A DNA stretch of 64,000 bases, from NCBI RefSeq assembly GCF_011634895.1, contig NZ_SIRR01000007.1, forward strand, positions 248,001 to 312,000, written 5' to 3'. Positions 44,095 through 53,061 of this stretch are shown here, piece by piece; positions within the stretch are counted from its first letter, which is position 1; every line of letters begins with the position of its first letter. Under the pieces are notes generated by a model. It ran no database searches and was not told the DNA's origin. It worked only from the letters and a program-made list of their open reading frames with translations. The DNA comes from Rheinheimera pleomorphica. GTDB lineage: Bacteria; Pseudomonadota; Gammaproteobacteria; Enterobacterales; Alteromonadaceae. Position numbers and translations under genes: made by a program.

Positions 44095-46950
44095 ATGACT
44101 AAATTTAAACTCAGTATGCTGACACTGGCGCTGGCGGCGGCGGGTTCAGGTTCAATGGCCTATGCGCAAAGTACAGAGCAAGCCAAGGCTGACGAGCAAA
44201 TTGAAGTAATATCAGTAACAGGTTATCGCGGCAGCCTGCAAAAGGCGCAGGCGATTAAGATGAGTGAGAACTCCATTGTTGAAGTATTGTCAGCTGAAGA
44301 TATCGGTAAGCTGCCCGATACCAGTGTGGCCGAATCATTAGCGCGTTTGCCGGGTCTGGCGGGTGAGCGCCGTAACGGCCGTACCAGCGGTTTGTCGGTG
44401 CGTGGCTTTAATGAAAACTATGTTGGTACCTCATTAAACGGCCGTGAGCTGTTAGGTATGGGCGACAACCGTGGCGTAGAATACGACTTATACCCCTCTG
44501 AAATTGTGTCAACCGCTTTGGTTTATAAAACACCGGATGCCAGCCTGATGGCGCAGGGCATCGGCGGTACTGTTGATTTACAAACCGTGAAGCCACTGTC
44601 AGCCGAGCGCATCATTGCTTTTAACGGCAGCTATGAGAAAAACGACCAGGAATCGGGCAACCCGGATTTTGACAATAACGGCCACCGCCTGTCGTTTAAC
44701 TATATTGATAAATTCCTCGACGATAAGCTGGGTGTTGCCCTGGTTGTAGCCACGTTGGAGACGCCGCGGCAGGAACAACAGTTCCGTGGTTGGGGTTATG
44801 CCGGCGTCAACTTAGGCTTAAATGACGAAGGTGAATTACAAAACCCACGCCGGGCAACGGATGAAGTTGACGTCCCTGCCGGCACTGTGATTCTGGGTGG
44901 TCATGATTCATTCACCCGTTCTGCTATGTTAGAGCGTGATTCAGTGGCGCTGGTACTGGAATATGCTGTTAATGATCAGCTAAAAGCGACCTTTGATGCG
45001 CTGTATATCGATTTTAACGAGCAAGATGCCCGCCGCGGCTTAGAAGAAGGCGGTGCTGAGTGGGGTACCGGCGCTTATACCATTACCGGTGTAGACAATG
45101 GCCTGGTCACCTCTGGCTACTATGACGGCTTCTATTCTGTGGTGCGTAACGACGTGCGTGAACAGGATGCAGAGCTGAAAACCTTCGGCCTGAACCTGGA
45201 ATATCAGATTAATGATAACTGGGTAGGCGAACTGGATATTTCCAGCGGTAAAGTGACTAAGTCTATTACCGATATCGAGAGTTACTCTGGTGTTGGCCGG
45301 GCAAACACGCCAAACCGGCCTATTACAGCCCGTTCCTGGGAAATGACATCGAACGGTGCGTTTTACTCGGCACATCCAACCATAGCCCCGGTTGACTTAA
45401 CGGACCCAAGCTTAATTCGTTTAGCTGGCCCTCAGGCTTGGGGTGGCTCATTAGCACCTATCCAGCAGTTCCGTGGCGTGCCAGGCTTTGGCCCGGATAC
45501 CGCACAGGACGGTTTTGTTAACAACCCGGAATTTGAAGAAACGCTGGACAGCGTACGTTTACAGGCCAATGGCTATGTTGAGTGGGGTATCTTTAATGAA
45601 TTGGAGCTGGGCGTCGTTTACAAAGAGCGCTCAAAAACCAAGATTAATAATGGTGCTTTCTTAACCGCCAACACCTGGCCAAATGATGGTGCTATTCCTA
45701 ATGTACTGGGCGTGGCCGATTTAAGCTTTATCGGTATTAATGGCGTGTTGGCCTATGACAGCTTAGGTTTATACCGCAGCGGTTTTTACACCGAAACTGA
45801 TGCCGCACTGCTGGAAAATGGGCGTTTTGGTGATACCTATACCATCGATGAGAAGCTGACCACCCTGTACGGTAAACTGGATATCAGTACTGAAATCGGC
45901 AGTGTAATGGTTACCGGTAATGTCGGTGTGCAAATTATTAACAGTAAACAAGACGGTACTGGCTTTGAAACCTCTACCGGCGCAGACTTCTTTACTGATA
46001 TTACCAATGTCAGCGGCAGTGCAGACTACACTGATGTATTGCCAAGCCTGAACCTGAGCTTTGAAGTGGCTGACCGTCAGTATGTGCGCACCGGCTTATC
46101 TAAGGTCATGAGCCGGCCGCGGATGGACGATATGCGGCCGAATAGCCAAATTAGTTTCCAGTTTAATGACAATAATATCCTCAGTGCTGAGCCAACCAAT
46201 AGTGCCTGGACGGCAAACTCAGGCAATACAGAGCTGAAGCCATTAGAAGCCGATCAGTTTGATCTGTCATATGAAAACTATTTTCATGACAATGGCTTCT
46301 TTGCTGCCAGCTTCTTCTTTAAAGATCTGAAAAACTGGCATCGCAATGTCACCGTGATCACTGATTTCAGCCCATATTATATTGAGGGCTTCCACCAATC
46401 GTCAGATGATACCGGTAATTTACCGCCAGCAACCCAACTTGGCCGTTTTGATATCCGTCAGGATGGTTTAACCGGCTTTGTCCGCGGTTATGAGTTCCAG
46501 GCCAGTGTGCCATTTGACATTATCCATGAGGCGTTAGATGGCTTTGGTATTGTTGCCAGCGCCACCTTTATGGATGGCAAATTGGATGACGGTGGCCGGG
46601 TGCCGGGTCTGTCAGAGGAAATTTATACTCTGACGGCGTACTACGAGTACAAAGGCTTTGAGTTTAGGATCTCGGGCACCAAGCGTGATGAATTCCAGAC
46701 CGAAGAGCGTGGTTTAAGCCTGAGCTTAACGCCGGTTAACCGCAAAGGCTCTGAGCTGTGGGATGCACAAATTGGTTATGACTTTAGCGAGTCAGGCATC
46801 GATGCGCTGGATGGTTTGCGTGTAACGCTGCAAGCGCAAAACCTGACGGACGAAAAAGATGTCAGCACTAATGGCGATGATACCCGTCAGGTGGTGACAT
46901 ACCAAAGCTTCGGCCGTAACTTTATGCTAGGGTTGAACTACAAGTTCTAA
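44095..46950 (+). CDS. TonB-dependent receptor, probable maltodextrin uptake
   Basis: A 951-residue outer-membrane receptor. After a signal peptide (ends MAYAQ) comes IEVISVTGYRGSLQKAQAIKMSENSIVEVLSAEDIGKLPD-type sequence, which marks the large family of carbohydrate TonB receptors in Alteromonadales, Caulobacter and Xanthomonas, including MalA. The plug contains GLSVRGFNENYVGTSLNGREL and YPSEIVSTALVYKTPDASLMAQGIGGTVDL; the last residues (FMLGLNYKF) end the barrel with Phe. Neighbours (malQ, pullulanase) and the shared operator support maltodextrin as substrate. The start is a choice between ATG 44086 and 44095; the latter has GGGG nine bases upstream and opens the signal peptide cleanly. Confidence 0.93.
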   Translation: MTKFKLSMLTLALAAAGSGSMAYAQSTEQAKADEQIEVISVTGYRGSLQKAQAIKMSENSIVEVLSAEDIGKLPDTSVAESLARLPGLAGERRNGRTSGLSVRGFNENYVGTSLNGRELLGMGDNRGVEYDLYPSEIVSTALVYKTPDASLMAQGIGGTVDLQTVKPLSAERIIAFNGSYEKNDQESGNPDFDNNGHRLSFNYIDKFLDDKLGVALVVATLETPRQEQQFRGWGYAGVNLGLNDEGELQNPRRATDEVDVPAGTVILGGHDSFTRSAMLERDSVALVLEYAVNDQLKATFDALYIDFNEQDARRGLEEGGAEWGTGAYTITGVDNGLVTSGYYDGFYSVVRNDVREQDAELKTFGLNLEYQINDNWVGELDISSGKVTKSITDIESYSGVGRANTPNRPITARSWEMTSNGAFYSAHPTIAPVDLTDPSLIRLAGPQAWGGSLAPIQQFRGVPGFGPDTAQDGFVNNPEFEETLDSVRLQANGYVEWGIFNELELGVVYKERSKTKINNGAFLTANTWPNDGAIPNVLGVADLSFIGINGVLAYDSLGLYRSGFYTETDAALLENGRFGDTYTIDEKLTTLYGKLDISTEIGSVMVTGNVGVQIINSKQDGTGFETSTGADFFTDITNVSGSADYTDVLPSLNLSFEVADRQYVRTGLSKVMSRPRMDDMRPNSQISFQFNDNNILSAEPTNSAWTANSGNTELKPLEADQFDLSYENYFHDNGFFAASFFFKDLKNWHRNVTVITDFSPYYIEGFHQSSDDTGNLPPATQLGRFDIRQDGLTGFVRGYEFQASVPFDIIHEALDGFGIVASATFMDGKLDDGGRVPGLSEEIYTLTAYYEYKGFEFRISGTKRDEFQTEERGLSLSLTPVNRKGSELWDAQIGYDFSESGIDALDGLRVTLQAQNLTDEKDVSTNGDDTRQVVTYQSFGRNFMLGLNYKF

Positions 46951-46963
46951 GTTTGGCAGCTTA

Positions 46964-46984
46964 AGTGGTAACGCTGTTACCACT
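46964..46984 (+). promoter_or_regulatory. Perfect 21-base palindrome behind TonB receptor 2
   Basis: AGTGGTAAC-GCT-GTTACCACT forms a nine-base-pair stem with a three-base loop, fourteen bases behind the receptor stop. It may be an RNA stem that guards the 3' end or part of a double terminator with the next stem. Confidence 0.5.
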
Positions 46985-46997
46985 AATACACTAACCG

Positions 46998-47028
46998 CAG
47001 CCCAACCAAGCTTAGCCTGGTTGGGCTG
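46998..47028 (+). terminator. Terminator-like stem between receptor and halogenase genes
   Basis: CAGCCCAACCA (46998-47008) pairs perfectly with TGGTTGGGCTG (47018-47028). TGTTGTATGC follows, a weak U-run. It may reduce read-through into the halogenase gene. Confidence 0.55.
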
Positions 47029-47049
47029 TGTTGTATGCAAGGGGCAATA

Positions 47050-48534
47050 ATGCAAAGCGTTCGCAAGGTTGTAGTGTTAGGCGGCGGCACCTCCGGTTGG
47101 ATCGCCGCGGCCTTACTGAAAAAAGTATTAGGACCGGTGGTCGATATAGAGCTTGTCGAGTCTGAAGATATTGGCACCGTTGGTGTAGGGGAAGCCACCA
47201 TTCCGCCAATCCGCTTATTAAACAATGTGCTGGGCATTAATGAAGCCGAGTTTCTGCGCGAGACTAAAGCCACCATTAAGCTGGCAATAAAATTTGAGAA
47301 CTGGCGCGTACCGGGCGAGAGCTACTTTCATACCTTTGGCGCGCCGGGTAAAAGCCTGGCGTTCTGCCATTTTCATCATTTGTGGCGCCGGGCACAGCAG
47401 CTTGGCGATACCACCTCGTTATGGCAGTACGATTTAAACTACCTGTGTGCAGAGGCCGGTAAATTTGCCAGTATTAACAGCAAAGATCCGGTGCTGGAAC
47501 TGCCTTACGCTTATCACTTTGACGCCGGCCTGTATGCGCGCTTTTTACGCAAATTCAGCGAGCAAATGGGCGTAGTGCGCCATGAAGGTAAAGTTAGCAG
47601 CGTTACCCGGCATAACAATGGCGACATCCAACATCTGGTGCTGGACGATGGCCGGGTGCTGGCCGGCGATCTATTTATTGATTGTTCGGGTTTTCGTGGT
47701 CTGCTTATTCAGCAACAACTGAACACCGGTTATGAAGACTGGAGCCATTGGTTGCCGTGCGACAGAGCAGTGGCGGTGCCGTCTGAGCGCTTTGAGCATA
47801 CTCTGCCTTATACCCGCTCAATTGCCCACAGTGCCGGCTGGCAATGGCGCATACCGTTGCAGCATCGCAATGGCAATGGCCTGGTGTATAGCAGCGCGCA
47901 TTATACCGAGCAGCAGGCAGCGGATTTACTGCTGTCCAACCTTGATAGTAAGGCGCTGGCCGAGCCGAAGTTTATTCAGTTTAAAACCGGTCGACGCCGT
48001 AAACAGTGGCAGCGTAATGTGGTGTCGGTGGGGCTGGCCAGTGGCTTTTTAGAACCGCTGGAGTCAACCAGTATTCACCTGATCCAATCGGCCGTCGTGC
48101 GGCTGTTGCAGTTGTTTCCGCATCAGGGGGTTACCGAGGCTCTGGTCGATGAATATAACCGCCAGTCACAAATTGAATTTGAGCAGGTGCGCGACTTTAT
48201 TATTCTGCACTACCACGTTAACGAGCGCAGCGACAGCCCGTTTTGGCGTGATGTGCGTGATATGCAGGTGCCTGATACCCTGAAGCGTAAAATTCAGTTA
48301 TTTGCTGAAAATGGCAGCCTGTTCCGCGAGCAAAATGACTTATTCCTCGAAAGCTCCTGGTTGCAGGTCATGCTGGGCCAGGGCATAGTGCCAAAAGATT
48401 ATCATCCGCTGGCCAATAGTTACTCTGAAACCCAGCTAAAACAAATGCTGCAAACCATGCTGGCAATAAAACGCGACCCGCTGGATAAATTGCCGTCACA
48501 TGATGAGTTTTTGCGCAAAGTCTGTGCTGGCTAA
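47050..48534 (+). CDS. Flavin-dependent halogenase (tryptophan 7-halogenase family)
   Basis: A 494-residue FADH2-dependent enzyme. It has the FAD loop VVVLGGGTSGWIAAALL (GGGTSG at 11-16), the segment ATIKLAIKFENW with Lys77 at the place of the catalytic Lys79 of PrnA, the halogenase signature WQWRIP, and the flavin/chloride loop GFLEPLESTSIHLI with its Glu. Such proteins install Cl or Br on indoles and other aromatic rings; BrvH from Brevundimonas is an example near TonB receptors. The true substrate is unknown. The start at 47050 has AAGGGG five bases upstream; an ATG at 47035 adds five residues. The gene sits between two carbohydrate TonB receptors and needs a flavin reductase from elsewhere. 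Confidence 0.9.
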   Translation: MQSVRKVVVLGGGTSGWIAAALLKKVLGPVVDIELVESEDIGTVGVGEATIPPIRLLNNVLGINEAEFLRETKATIKLAIKFENWRVPGESYFHTFGAPGKSLAFCHFHHLWRRAQQLGDTTSLWQYDLNYLCAEAGKFASINSKDPVLELPYAYHFDAGLYARFLRKFSEQMGVVRHEGKVSSVTRHNNGDIQHLVLDDGRVLAGDLFIDCSGFRGLLIQQQLNTGYEDWSHWLPCDRAVAVPSERFEHTLPYTRSIAHSAGWQWRIPLQHRNGNGLVYSSAHYTEQQAADLLLSNLDSKALAEPKFIQFKTGRRRKQWQRNVVSVGLASGFLEPLESTSIHLIQSAVVRLLQLFPHQGVTEALVDEYNRQSQIEFEQVRDFIILHYHVNERSDSPFWRDVRDMQVPDTLKRKIQLFAENGSLFREQNDLFLESSWLQVMLGQGIVPKDYHPLANSYSETQLKQMLQTMLAIKRDPLDKLPSHDEFLRKVCAG

Positions 48535-48550
48535 ACCTGAAGCCAAGCAC

Positions 48551-49894
48551 TTAGTTGTGCTTTAACTGCGCGTTATTCCACAAATTTTGGTGCTCGGACT
48601 TTTCAAAAAACTGCTCCGGGTGCCAGCAGCGTGGAATATAGCGCCGGATTTGGCCCGGTTGCCAGTCGGCACTAAGCTGGCTGAGGATTTCCTGTAATCG
48701 TTGTTTCGGTATTACCGCCAAACGCTGACGCGCCGGTTTAAAGTACAGATTATGCGCAATGCTAATCTGACAATTATGGCCGCCCCTGCGGTACTGCAGG
48801 TTGCGGCTTACCACCCGGCATAGCGGCTCGGCAATATTCGCTGGGTACAGCTGGTTAACAATGGCCAGCTCGTACTTCTCCTGCTGGCTGCCGTCTTGCT
48901 GCTGCGGCGTAAAGGCAATGCCAAAGCCCTGTGGAAACACGCCGGTTATTGTTAAAAAGTGCTCGACCAGCAGCGGCTGTAACTGACCACGGCGGGCGCT
49001 GTCTTTTAGTAGCAAGCTGGCTTTGGGCAAGGCTTCATAGACATAGCGCTGGCGGCCGGGTAACACCATAGAGCTGTACACCTGGGGGATTTTCAGCAGG
49101 TTACCCAACAGGCTGGCGCTATCGGCGTGTTGCTGCAACAAATGCCGCAGCAGTGCCAGGCGTTGTTGCTCAATGTGCTGATGCTGTTGGCGCTGGTGTT
49201 TGTCATTGCCGCGATACGGCAGTACCTGCAGCGCCTGGTGCAATTGCCGGCTGGCCGCCTGGGTGAGCTGCAGGTATTCTGCCCGCTCGTTGTCAGTCAG
49301 TGCCCGGCTGCTGTCCAGCTCGCCACTGTAGCCAGTTAACAACCGCTGCGCCGAGGCATCGAGCTGACCGGCGTCGAGCAGCATTACTGCGACGACCAGC
49401 GGTAGCTGCACATTAAGCCGGTAGGGACAGTCCGGGTTGCTGCTGTCGCGCTGGGTAAAGTGTTGCTGTAGCACCGGCTCTGTAAATAAACCACGTTGTA
49501 AGCCATGCTCCAGCAGGCGCAAGCTTAAGCAGGCGCGGTACAGCACCTTGTAACCAAATTGCAATTCGCGCCAGCGCCGTGGCGATGTTGGTGCCGTCAG
49601 TTGCAGGCAGCCTAAAATCCGTGCCGAGCGGGTCAGAGTTTCGCTACTGCTGCTTCCCTCAGTCAGACCGAGGATCTTTTCGGCCAAAAACCAGAGCTGC
49701 GCTGTCAGCGCCGGTGGCGTTGTTATCGCCGTTGCACCCGGCTGTGCTTTGGCAAAGCCGCTAAAACGTAAGCTATCACTGAGTAAGCTTACCAGGCTTT
49801 CAGCGTCAGCGACCGAACTAAGCCGGGCCAGTATACGCTTAAGCTCACGCATAAAGCTGCTGTCTGCAGCTAACTTAGGGGCTGGGTTACGCAA
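48551..49894 (-). CDS. Uncharacterised protein, possibly a degenerate HD-GYP-type protein
   Basis: 447 residues, soluble, Leu- and Gln-rich and mostly helical. I do not firmly recognise it. The stretch FLTITGVFPQGFGIAFTPQQ followed by a strand-turn-strand (KYELAIVNQLYPANIAEPLCRVV) recalls the C-terminal part of HD-GYP phosphodiesterases (LGVYPPGSLV...). However no HHE or GYP motif is seen, so any catalytic role is doubtful. The start is a TTG at 49894 with AGGA six bases upstream; the next ATG is 14 codons in. The gene converges on the halogenase gene (16-base gap) and is divergent from TonB receptor 3. Confidence 0.6.
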   Translation of the reverse strand: MRNPAPKLAADSSFMRELKRILARLSSVADAESLVSLLSDSLRFSGFAKAQPGATAITTPPALTAQLWFLAEKILGLTEGSSSSETLTRSARILGCLQLTAPTSPRRWRELQFGYKVLYRACLSLRLLEHGLQRGLFTEPVLQQHFTQRDSSNPDCPYRLNVQLPLVVAVMLLDAGQLDASAQRLLTGYSGELDSSRALTDNERAEYLQLTQAASRQLHQALQVLPYRGNDKHQRQQHQHIEQQRLALLRHLLQQHADSASLLGNLLKIPQVYSSMVLPGRQRYVYEALPKASLLLKDSARRGQLQPLLVEHFLTITGVFPQGFGIAFTPQQQDGSQQEKYELAIVNQLYPANIAEPLCRVVSRNLQYRRGGHNCQISIAHNLYFKPARQRLAVIPKQRLQEILSQLSADWQPGQIRRYIPRCWHPEQFFEKSEHQNLWNNAQLKHN

Positions 49895-50014
49895 GCAGTT
49901 TCCTCTGCGGTATCAATGGCTCCACCTTACCCGAATCTGTCAGCTGAAGAAAGTGGTGCTGCGCTGCACTTTTTTGTCACAGCCTTATGGCCAAATGCGC
50001 CATTTTGGCGCGGC

Positions 50015-50028
50015 TGAATACGTATTCA
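50015..50028. promoter_or_regulatory. Operator-like palindrome before TonB receptor 3 (MalR-like)
   Basis: TGAATACGTATTCA is a perfect palindrome identical in its core to the site at 43963 and is placed 118 bases before the receptor start. Both sites continue with ATATTG and an AATAAG-TTAATAA block, so the promoters look duplicated. Confidence 0.65.
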
Positions 50029-50146
50029 TATTGCGACCTGCCCCAATAAGGTTAATAACTGTACAGCGAACAAGCTAAGGGGCAGCGGTTCATGCTGGCG
50101 GCATGGAAAGCAGCACCGATAATAAAAACATACGGGGAAACAGGGC

Positions 50147-53038
50147 ATGAATAAGTTCAGGCTTAGTCTGCTCACGCTTGCTATGGCAGGGGTGGGTAGT
50201 CTGGCGTGTTCTGCTGTTGCGCAAACGGCAGAGCAGGCGCCACAAGTAGCAAATCAGCAAAGCACAAACGACAGTAACGCAACAGCGCAAGCGCTGGACA
50301 GTGTTGAGGTAATACAGGTGCGCGGCTTCGCCAGCAGCCTGTTTCGTTCTTTAGATGCCAAACGTTTTGGCGACACGGTATCCGAAACCATTTCAGCCGA
50401 TGACTTAGGCGCCTTGCCGGATGTGTCGATGGCCGATGCGTTAACGCGCTTGCCGGGCATTTCAGCGGTGCGCACCGGTGGCCAGGCCGCCGAAATTAAC
50501 ATTCGTGGTATGTCGGGTGGCTTTGTATTCTCGACACTGAATGGCCGCGAGCAGGTATCGACCAGTGGCAAGCGCAATATCGAATTTGACCAGTATCCGT
50601 CTGAACTGATTAACTCAGCCGCGGTGTACAAGTCGCCCAAAGCCTCACTGATTGAAGGTGGCGTGGCCGGTACCGTCGAGCTGCAAACCGCCAGCCCGCT
50701 GCGCAACGAAAAACAGCATACTTTTACCGTTAATGCCCGTGGCATGTATAACGATCGCGCCAATGAGGTACCGGACGGTGTTGAGTTTGGCCATCGCTTC
50801 AGTATGTCATATCAGGGCAAATTTCTGGATGACACCTTAGGCTTTGCCGCCGGTTATGCCCGCTTGTATCAGCCCAGTGTAGCGACGCAGTTTGTCGGTT
50901 TGGCCTACAACGGCCAAAAAGATACCAATGATGATGGCGTAAACGAATTTATCAGCGAAGGCTTTGAAATTCAGCACAAAGGTGGTGAAGAAACCCGTGA
51001 TGGCTATATGGCTGCGCTGGAGTGGACGCCGCATGATGCTTTTACGTTAAAGGCCGATGCGTTTTTATCTAAGTTTGACAAAGAGGCGTTTGCCCGTGGT
51101 TTTCGGGTTAAGTTTGGCGGCCCTACGGCAGCACTGGGCAACCCAACGCTGAACGGTCGCTCCGTGATTGGCGGTACCTTTAACCGCACCAGCAGCAGCT
51201 TTACCCGGGTAGAAATTGTTAATGACGATAACCGCGACTATGACGAAGTAAGCAGTTTTGGCATCAATGCCGACTGGGATGTTACTGACACAGTGAACCT
51301 GAGTTTTGATGTGTCGCATTCCAGCGCCAAGAGTGATTTCCGTAACGGCTTGCTGTGGGCTTTAGTGGCAGAAGATGCCAATGCCGATGCGCCGGTACTG
51401 GATACCAATGTGTCTATCTCCTATCTGTTAAATGGCTTAAACCTGCCTAGTGTTGGTTTTAACCAGGCTGAAGCCTTCTCAGATATTGATAAAGTGATGG
51501 TCAGTAAGTACGGCATCTATCCCTTTGTTAACGAAGATGAAGTGAACGCTTATCGCTTTGATGTCAGCTGGGTGCTCGATATGCCGGTTGTGGCTTCATT
51601 GGAAGCCGGCGTGCGTTACTCTGAACGTACCTATAAAAATGACCGTTCTGTATTTGAATACGGCAGTGACGGCGCCTTTTTAAACTCGCAGCCGCCATTG
51701 CGTTTAACGGCTGATATGGTTGAGGTGGTAGATTTTGCCGGTGACTTTGCTAATTACCCCAGTTACCTGGCGATTGATCTGGACAAGGCGCTGAACTCCT
51801 GGTTCCCACAGGGCATTCCACAGCCTGTGCAAACCTGGGGCATTGGTAATCCGGACGTGATTAATAGCCCAACTCCAGGTTTAGGCCCTAACACTGCATG
51901 GTCTGTGCAGCAAAGCGGCGATGTATATGAAGATGTACTAGCCGCATACCTGATGGCAAATTTAGATGCTGAGGTATTTGGCGTTCCGCTGACAGGTAAT
52001 GTCGGTGTTAGAGTCGTTGAAACAGATCAGCGTGCTACTGATTTGGCCGATGTAGGGGGAGACCCGCTAAAAGGCGCACAAAATATTACTGACGATGCCG
52101 GTTTAGTAAATACCCGCTATGCTGCCAGTATCGTCGGAGTTAAATATACCGATGTTTTACCTCAACTGAATCTTAATTTCGGTATCACTGAGTCGTCGCA
52201 ACTGCGTTTTGCTGCGGCCAAAGTTCTATCCCGTGCGCCAATTAACCGTTTAGCCTCATCTACATCGTTTACCATCAGCGATGACGGTGAAATTAACGGC
52301 GATAGTGCCAATAGTCCGTTTTTACGTCCATTTGAAGCTATGCAATATGACCTGTCGTATGAGTACTATATTCCGTCCGGTGCAATTTCATTTGCCTTGT
52401 TTTACAAGGATATAAAGAGCTTTATCCAGGATGATGTCATTGAAAACTTCGACTTTAAAGCCGCTGGATTTCCAGTGCCTGATGTTTACTACCCTGACAA
52501 CTCAGGTCGCCCGGTTTCAACAACAAATGGCAACTTAAATACTGCAGTAAACAACCAAAATGGCGGCTATATCCGTGGCGCCGAACTGGCTTTTACCAAG
52601 GTATTCGATTTCCTGCCGGAAATTTGGTCTGGCCTGGGGTTGCAGGGCAGCTACTCCTATACCGAGAGCGAAGTCAGCCTGGTCAACAGCTTAGGCGGCG
52701 AACCGATTGAAACGACTTTTGAAGGGCTGTCACAGGATGTGTTTACCGGCACCCTATTCTGGAACTATCAGGGCTTTGATGCGCGTGTCAGCGCTCGCTA
52801 TCGCTCGCCTTTTGTGTCGTCTCAGGTCGGTATAGATGAGCAAATCACTAACTTCGACAGTGAAACGGTGATTGATATGCAAACCTCGTACGACATTAAC
52901 GACAACTTTAAGGTGTTGTTCCAGGTAAACAACCTGACCGACGAGCCCACCAAAAGTTATTTCGGTGACAAAGCGCAAACCGGCACCATTCAGTTCTTTG
53001 GTCGTCAGTTCTATTTTGGCGCTGTTTACACCTTTTAA
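50147..53038 (+). CDS. TonB-dependent receptor paired with pullulanase
   Basis: 963 residues with a signal peptide (ends SAVAQ), then VEVIQVRGFASSLFRSLDAKRFGDTVSETISADDLGALPD-type sequence and a plug containing EINIRGMSGGFVFSTLNGREQ and YPSELINSAAVYKSPKASLIEGGVAGTVEL. The barrel ends with QFYFGAVYTF. It is a relative of receptor 2 and shares its operator, but is too different to be a recent copy. The pullulanase gene starts 23 bases behind its stop, so substrate is most likely branched maltodextrins from starch, glycogen or pullulan. Confidence 0.93.
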   Translation: MNKFRLSLLTLAMAGVGSLACSAVAQTAEQAPQVANQQSTNDSNATAQALDSVEVIQVRGFASSLFRSLDAKRFGDTVSETISADDLGALPDVSMADALTRLPGISAVRTGGQAAEINIRGMSGGFVFSTLNGREQVSTSGKRNIEFDQYPSELINSAAVYKSPKASLIEGGVAGTVELQTASPLRNEKQHTFTVNARGMYNDRANEVPDGVEFGHRFSMSYQGKFLDDTLGFAAGYARLYQPSVATQFVGLAYNGQKDTNDDGVNEFISEGFEIQHKGGEETRDGYMAALEWTPHDAFTLKADAFLSKFDKEAFARGFRVKFGGPTAALGNPTLNGRSVIGGTFNRTSSSFTRVEIVNDDNRDYDEVSSFGINADWDVTDTVNLSFDVSHSSAKSDFRNGLLWALVAEDANADAPVLDTNVSISYLLNGLNLPSVGFNQAEAFSDIDKVMVSKYGIYPFVNEDEVNAYRFDVSWVLDMPVVASLEAGVRYSERTYKNDRSVFEYGSDGAFLNSQPPLRLTADMVEVVDFAGDFANYPSYLAIDLDKALNSWFPQGIPQPVQTWGIGNPDVINSPTPGLGPNTAWSVQQSGDVYEDVLAAYLMANLDAEVFGVPLTGNVGVRVVETDQRATDLADVGGDPLKGAQNITDDAGLVNTRYAASIVGVKYTDVLPQLNLNFGITESSQLRFAAAKVLSRAPINRLASSTSFTISDDGEINGDSANSPFLRPFEAMQYDLSYEYYIPSGAISFALFYKDIKSFIQDDVIENFDFKAAGFPVPDVYYPDNSGRPVSTTNGNLNTAVNNQNGGYIRGAELAFTKVFDFLPEIWSGLGLQGSYSYTESEVSLVNSLGGEPIETTFEGLSQDVFTGTLFWNYQGFDARVSARYRSPFVSSQVGIDEQITNFDSETVIDMQTSYDINDNFKVLFQVNNLTDEPTKSYFGDKAQTGTIQFFGRQFYFGAVYTF

Positions 53039-53061
53039 GCGGATTTTGGAGCAACAAAGCA

